Origin: Costus lasius
Lineage: Eukaryota > Streptophyta > Magnoliopsida > Zingiberales > Costaceae
Length of the DNA stretch: 64,000 bases
Direction of reading: 5' to 3'
NCBI GenBank assembly: GCA_027563935.2
Contig: CM050450.1
Coordinates: 6,121,957 to 6,185,956, forward strand
Notes under the pieces: model-generated
Database searches by the model: none
Told to the model about the DNA's origin: nothing
Seen by the model: only the letters and a program-made list of their open reading frames with translations
Part shown: positions 60,349-64,000 of the stretch, one piece after another
Layout of the letters: the number at the start of each line of letters is the position of its first letter
Position numbering within the stretch: position 1 is the first letter of the stretch
Program-made: the position numbers and the translations under genes

Positions 60349-61342
60349 TCGGTAGTTAGGATCTCAAATATTCAATGCTGTGAATGGTTATGTTGTCACT
60401 TACTGAGGAACTCAGTGATGATTGTGTCCCTATTTATGGTATGAGATTGGTCATGTCTCATCCTTGTGTGAAGGTACGCAACTGACATATGCTTAGTTCC
60501 ACTTCACTATCTCGTAACCTTCAAATACATGATCATCACGGAAAATGGTGCAAACAATCTATAATTACCTTTGTTTTACACCAACAGTTGGACTATGAAT
60601 GTTTAGTTACAGACCTGGCATTTGTTGACTAGTTGTGTTTACCTTGCTTCACTGCTTGCATATGGTACTTGAAAATGACATGAATTTCCTGATATTTTGA
60701 TCTGGTTTTCTAATTTCCTTTAACAGTTCTCAGAGGTAAGTTGATGCATGATATTGGTATTGAGATTCTTGGACAAGGTGCTTTAAAGTTTACTGGATTT
60801 CTCAGGGAATCAATGCAGCAAAGCAATATAATCTTCTGAGTCAATGTACACTAATAGAACACTTAAAGGAGGTAGGAATAATCATTCTGCAAGTTATGTT
60901 TCCAGGCTTTTTTTTTTCTCGCAAACATGAATCCGCCAAGGAAATCCCTTGTACTTAAGAAAGGGGGATAGAATGGTTTCTTGGTTGGCCGGGTGCATCA
61001 TAATCTTATTATGGTGCACAGTCAGCGATTGTACTTTCTTTTGGAAGTGATTAAAGGAAAGAGATAGAAAGGGGGATAGAAGATCTCTTTGGCGCATGTC
61101 ATTTTAGTGCTTATTTAATATCTGATTGTATGATCTTCAGATGAAATGATTTTGACATCTGAACTTAAAAAAGACTGCCTGCTTTCCATCCAGAAACTTT
61201 GCTGTGTAGTTGCTGATTACGATGCAGAGCTACAAAAAGATACCCAAGGTTCATGTGAGGTTGTTGGCGAGGGTTGGTTCACTCTATGAAAAGATCGCTT
61301 CCAAACTGGGGAAATCCTCTTTCAACCACATATTGGCGGGGT

Positions 61343-62399
61343 GTAAGTTCTTTTCTTAACTGTCCCTGCTCCATCGAGTTACTAAATATTCCATCACCAA
61401 CGTGCTTTTTGAATTTCTGATGACTGTCAGATTATCATGCTTCAAATTTGAGTAGGTATAGGATAATAGGATAATGACTACGAAAAAATATTCAGCAGGA
61501 GCATTTTTGGGACCATATACATTTATAATACAACACTAGACATTTAAAATTTTTTAAAAAACATGGATCTTAAGAATCCTAGGAAGATCTTTGATCCTTG
61601 AAGATGCAAAGATTGGAATATGCTGATTCTTCTATAAATACGTGTAATTTGAATGAAAAGCAGAATTTATGACATTGGTTGAAAGTGAAAAACATCTCCC
61701 TTTTCTCTTTTACCTATTCCTTTTTTTCTTTTTCATTCTGTTTGTCTTTCCCTATCTTGTCCTCCGCATGGCAGAACAGAGACGTGTATGCAAAGAACAA
61801 GGAACCCAATCAGATTGTTCTAGGTCATCATCCTGATTCTAACTTTGAACCAGTTTCGAAGAAGCTTGATCAAATAAGTAAGGATTTTTTGATTGACGCA
61901 TAAAGTATTTGTAATTAAACCGTTATAAACTCAACTGATACCAACCTATACTGGTTGCTTACCTTGGCACTGCAGTACATATTCACTTCAGATAGATGTA
62001 AATGTCAAGTATCCTAGCTTCTTTTGGACTGCTATGTCATCCAAACGGGGGCAGTGTGCTGCCGCATCACATTGTTTTTTGTTCCAGTTTTTACCCCCAC
62101 ATGATTTCTTTACTCGGCCTAGTGCTTCCTATAATAGAAACTATATTGTCTGATTTCAAATTCTACGATGCTAGACAGTAGTGCAGAAACTAGTCTTCTA
62201 ATATTTTTATCTTAGTGCTCAAGAATGGTCATATCATGAACTTCCTTTTCATGGTTTAGAAAGTCTAGAAGAGATGATCAAAATAAACATTCGTTTTAGG
62301 TGGCTGACTCCACAATAATATATTTTGACAAAATTATCAAGTTACTTGGTGTCAGGCTTGGTTCAGCCTGGTTCAGCCGAAAGCCTAGTGGGCCAAGTA
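61343..62399. other. Region after the last ARP8 exon remnant
   Basis: No further ARP8 exon is recognised. An ORF of 74 codons (61679-61903) matches nothing. The sequence starts with a good donor (GTAAGTTC), so it is probably old intron. Confidence 0.45.
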
Positions 62400-63576
62400 C
62401 CAGCCTAGGCCCACGCTGTATGAACCCAAACCGAAGCCCAAATACGCGGTCAACCTACGATGTTGACCTTCCCAAATCAAGCATTTCCAAATCAGACAGA
62501 GGAACGTTGGGTTCATCCGCATCGACGACGCCGTCTTCGCAAGAATCGGTCGCGGAGACGAATCCGACCCCGGACGGCGCGGACGGCGACTTCAGCGGCA
62601 GGAAAAACGGATGGCGGCGGCTGGGTGAAGCAAGGAAAGCTTCAACGAGAGAAGCGGGCACGGGCGAGGCTCGCGGGTGATGTGGCAGCAGCGTGAAGTT
62701 CGGAAGAGGCAAGCGGCACCTCTTCTCTATAAAGTTGATGGAGGATCATCCATCGAGCGATTCACCTTCATCAACACACCACCGACGATTGGCACCAGGG
62801 AGCTCAGGGGAGCGACAAGGTTGAAAGATCGAGTGACCGGCGAGGTTAGAAGAGTGACGTGAGAAGAAATCAGAGATCTGTAGCTGGCGGCGAGGGAAGG
62901 GAGTGAGGGCACCGGCGACGGGGGTCGCCGGGATAAGGGGGAGAGTTTTGTAACATTATCAGGTAATAAACAGAACTTGCATCCTTCCCCTATTATCTTC
63001 TGTGCTCTTCTAGTCGTTACTATCTCCGGCAACGGCGGCATGTTCAGTGGCGATTGACGACGAAGGACGGCGGTCCTTCTCTGCCGGCGCAACTTCTCCA
63101 ATGAACTCCGAGCACAGACGACGCAGGCGGCGTCGCGAACTCGGGTGAAGGAGGAAGACGAAGCGGCTTTCGATTTTGACCAAGTCAAAATCGAAATAGT
63201 GGATTGATTTGCGGAGCGGCGAAAGAATTTCACACTGACGCAAGTACAAACGTCAGCAGCAAGATTTCATTTCCCATCGGATTTTGAATCGGGCACAATC
63301 GGATTAATTCGGCGTTCGGCAATGACGATGTTCAATTTTGACTGGTCAAAATTAACAGTTGACCAGAGGTAAAATTTGGGATTTTCGGTAATTCTAAATT
63401 AGGGGTTGATTCCTGATTTTAGGGTTAGGGTTCTCAGTGCGGTTTGTAATTTGGGGATAAAAATTAATCGAAAAATTAGGGTTTCTCATATTTGGGAGTG
63501 AGGTTTTGCCCGGAAACCCTAGAGCCTCACGCCCAGTTTGGTGCTCTATCGGACCACCTTAGACCGGGGCGTGACA
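62400..63576 (+). mobile_element. LTR-like sequence on plus, 3' end CGGGGCGTGACA
   Basis: It ends GGGGCGTGACA, the same 11 bases that end both Tekay LTRs. It has a TATA box TATAAAG (62728-62734), a GC-rich leader and a donor-like AGAGGTAAAA near 63366, the same layout as the Tekay LTR. The 5' end is not fixed, and coding or primer-site sequence does not follow, so it may be a solo or partial LTR. Overlapping ORFs on both strands (62300-62712) are taken as chance in GC-rich DNA. Confidence 0.55.
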
Positions 63577-63581
63577 CCAAG

Positions 63582-64000
63582 TGTCACGCCCCGGTCGGAT
63601 CGACCCTGAACTGGTGCTTAACCGCTGTCTCAGGGTAGTCCGGCGGAACACCGGAACGTAACGCTCTAGGGTTTCCGGACCGAATCTCGTCTCCAATTCG
63701 AAACCCTAACTTCCCCGAACAATCTTTTTCCCCAAATTACAATTTGCACGAGAAACCCTAACCCTAATTTGAGAAGACCGTAAAGAATCGACCCCTAAAT
63801 CAGAAAATACCTCTGGTCAACGCTGCTAAGTCAAAATCACCGTCGAAATTGCGTTGCGGATGTCAGCCGCCCAATTGCTGACGTCACCTTCCAATCCTCG
63901 CCGAATTTCGCCGATCCGCGTTCGATTTCGTTCTCCACCGCGGCTTCCGATTTTAACCAAGTCAAAATCGGAAGCGAAAATCCCTGTTCACATTCGTCTT
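63582..64000 (-). mobile_element. Second LTR-like sequence, inverted relative to the first, running off the window
   Basis: It starts TGTCACGCCCCGG, the reverse complement of the preceding element's end. It stays similar to it in inverted order over the whole visible length: GGAAACCCTAGAGC, AATTTGGGGA, ACCAGAGGTA and GATTTTGAC blocks are shared. Identity is moderate, so these are two members of a family, not one recent palindrome. Confidence 0.6.

Larger units (their letters stand above)
47222..61342 (+). pseudogene. ARP8: Exploded pseudogene of F-box actin-related protein 8 (ARP8)
   Basis: Recognised exons: 47222-47538 (LRKVWGSVYSR, then the F-box FDLIPTDVFLQILRLLGP and EPWDSLAFAETQL), 50749-50846 (SRKQLKDVIFAVLFDMNAP), 52743-52823 (TSGIVVNIGFHVTSVVP), 60727-60871 (IEILGQGALKFTGFLRESM) and 61194-61342 (DAELQKDTQGSCEVVGEGWF, then RFQTGEILFQP). 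Order and splice sites match plant ARP8, an F-box plus actin-fold nuclear protein. Defects: TAA at 47327 in exon 1; no recognisable exon with the nucleotide-binding loop between 47.54 and 50.75 kb; a one-base loss near 52760; donor GGAAGT instead of GT after 52823; a frameshift near 60833; TGA at 61287. The last exons are not in the window. Large introns carry the repeats and the G6PDH copy listed separately. Each remaining exon is still easily recognised, so the decay is recent or slow. Confidence 0.85.

Noticed and set aside
62300..62712. Overlapping ORFs on both strands (126 and 85 codons)
   Set aside because: Both read the same GC-rich stretch, neither resembles a known protein, and the region looks like the leader part of an LTR.
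63400..63770. Possible interstitial telomere array
   Set aside because: Only one or two TTAGGG-like units occur together. They are isolated telo-box words, not a telomere tract.
1..64000. tRNA and rRNA genes
   Set aside because: Scanned by eye on both strands for A/B-box and rRNA-like sequence. The only tRNA-like hits are primer-binding sites.

Overview
The window is nuclear DNA of a flowering plant, most likely a monocot. The one intact single-exon gene is very GC-rich at third codon positions, and the two clearest MITEs are Tourist-like with TAA duplications. The rest is AT-rich, intron-bearing and full of LTR retrotransposon debris. The species cannot be named from the sequence.

Left part (1-20.1 kb) is a retrotransposon field. 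A worn Ty1/copia copy on + (PBS at 1268, gag-pol fragments 2779-4480) is followed by Ty3/gypsy remains on - (4640-6345, with a 27-base G run) and an Athila-type ORF on - (8556-9565). Against it lies the 3' end of a group IIb WRKY gene with an altered WRKY motif (9566-10299). From 11099 to 20127 sits a complete-length Tekay/Del-type gypsy element with ~2.09 kb LTRs, PBS, polypurine tract and a 5-bp target duplication, but its gag-pol carries a frameshift and eight in-frame stops.

Middle part (20.1-44 kb) holds two spliced exons of a receptor-like cytoplasmic kinase on - with a 508-bp hAT-type element in the intron between them, a decayed PPR gene on + (23.5-24.85 kb), several MITEs, and an intact GRAS gene, the LATERAL SUPPRESSOR/MONOCULM1 type regulator of axillary meristems (32138-33322), in wide non-coding flanks. 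From 33.3 to 44.2 kb I see no protein gene.

Right part (44-64 kb): a four-exon RUG3-type mitochondrial RCC1-repeat gene on - (44158-46769; spliced 445 aa) lies head-to-head, across about 450 bp, with exon 1 of an F-box actin-related protein 8 (ARP8) gene on +. The ARP8 locus is a pseudogene spread over 14 kb: it has a premature stop in exon 1, no recognisable actin nucleotide-binding exon, frameshifts and a further stop. Its oversized introns hold a three-copy tandem block, a 40-bp minisatellite, a plastid G6PDH retrocopy on -, an AT-rich simple repeat and other debris. The window ends in two related LTR-like sequences facing each other across 5 bp (63577-63581).

The genes that look functional are therefore LAS/MOC1 (shoot branching) and RUG3 (mitochondrial RNA processing). 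No bacterial-style system, CRISPR array, rRNA or tRNA gene was seen. The most unusual items are the exploded ARP8 locus, the WRKY remnant, the GGTTAACC-rich hAT element and the inverted LTR junction.
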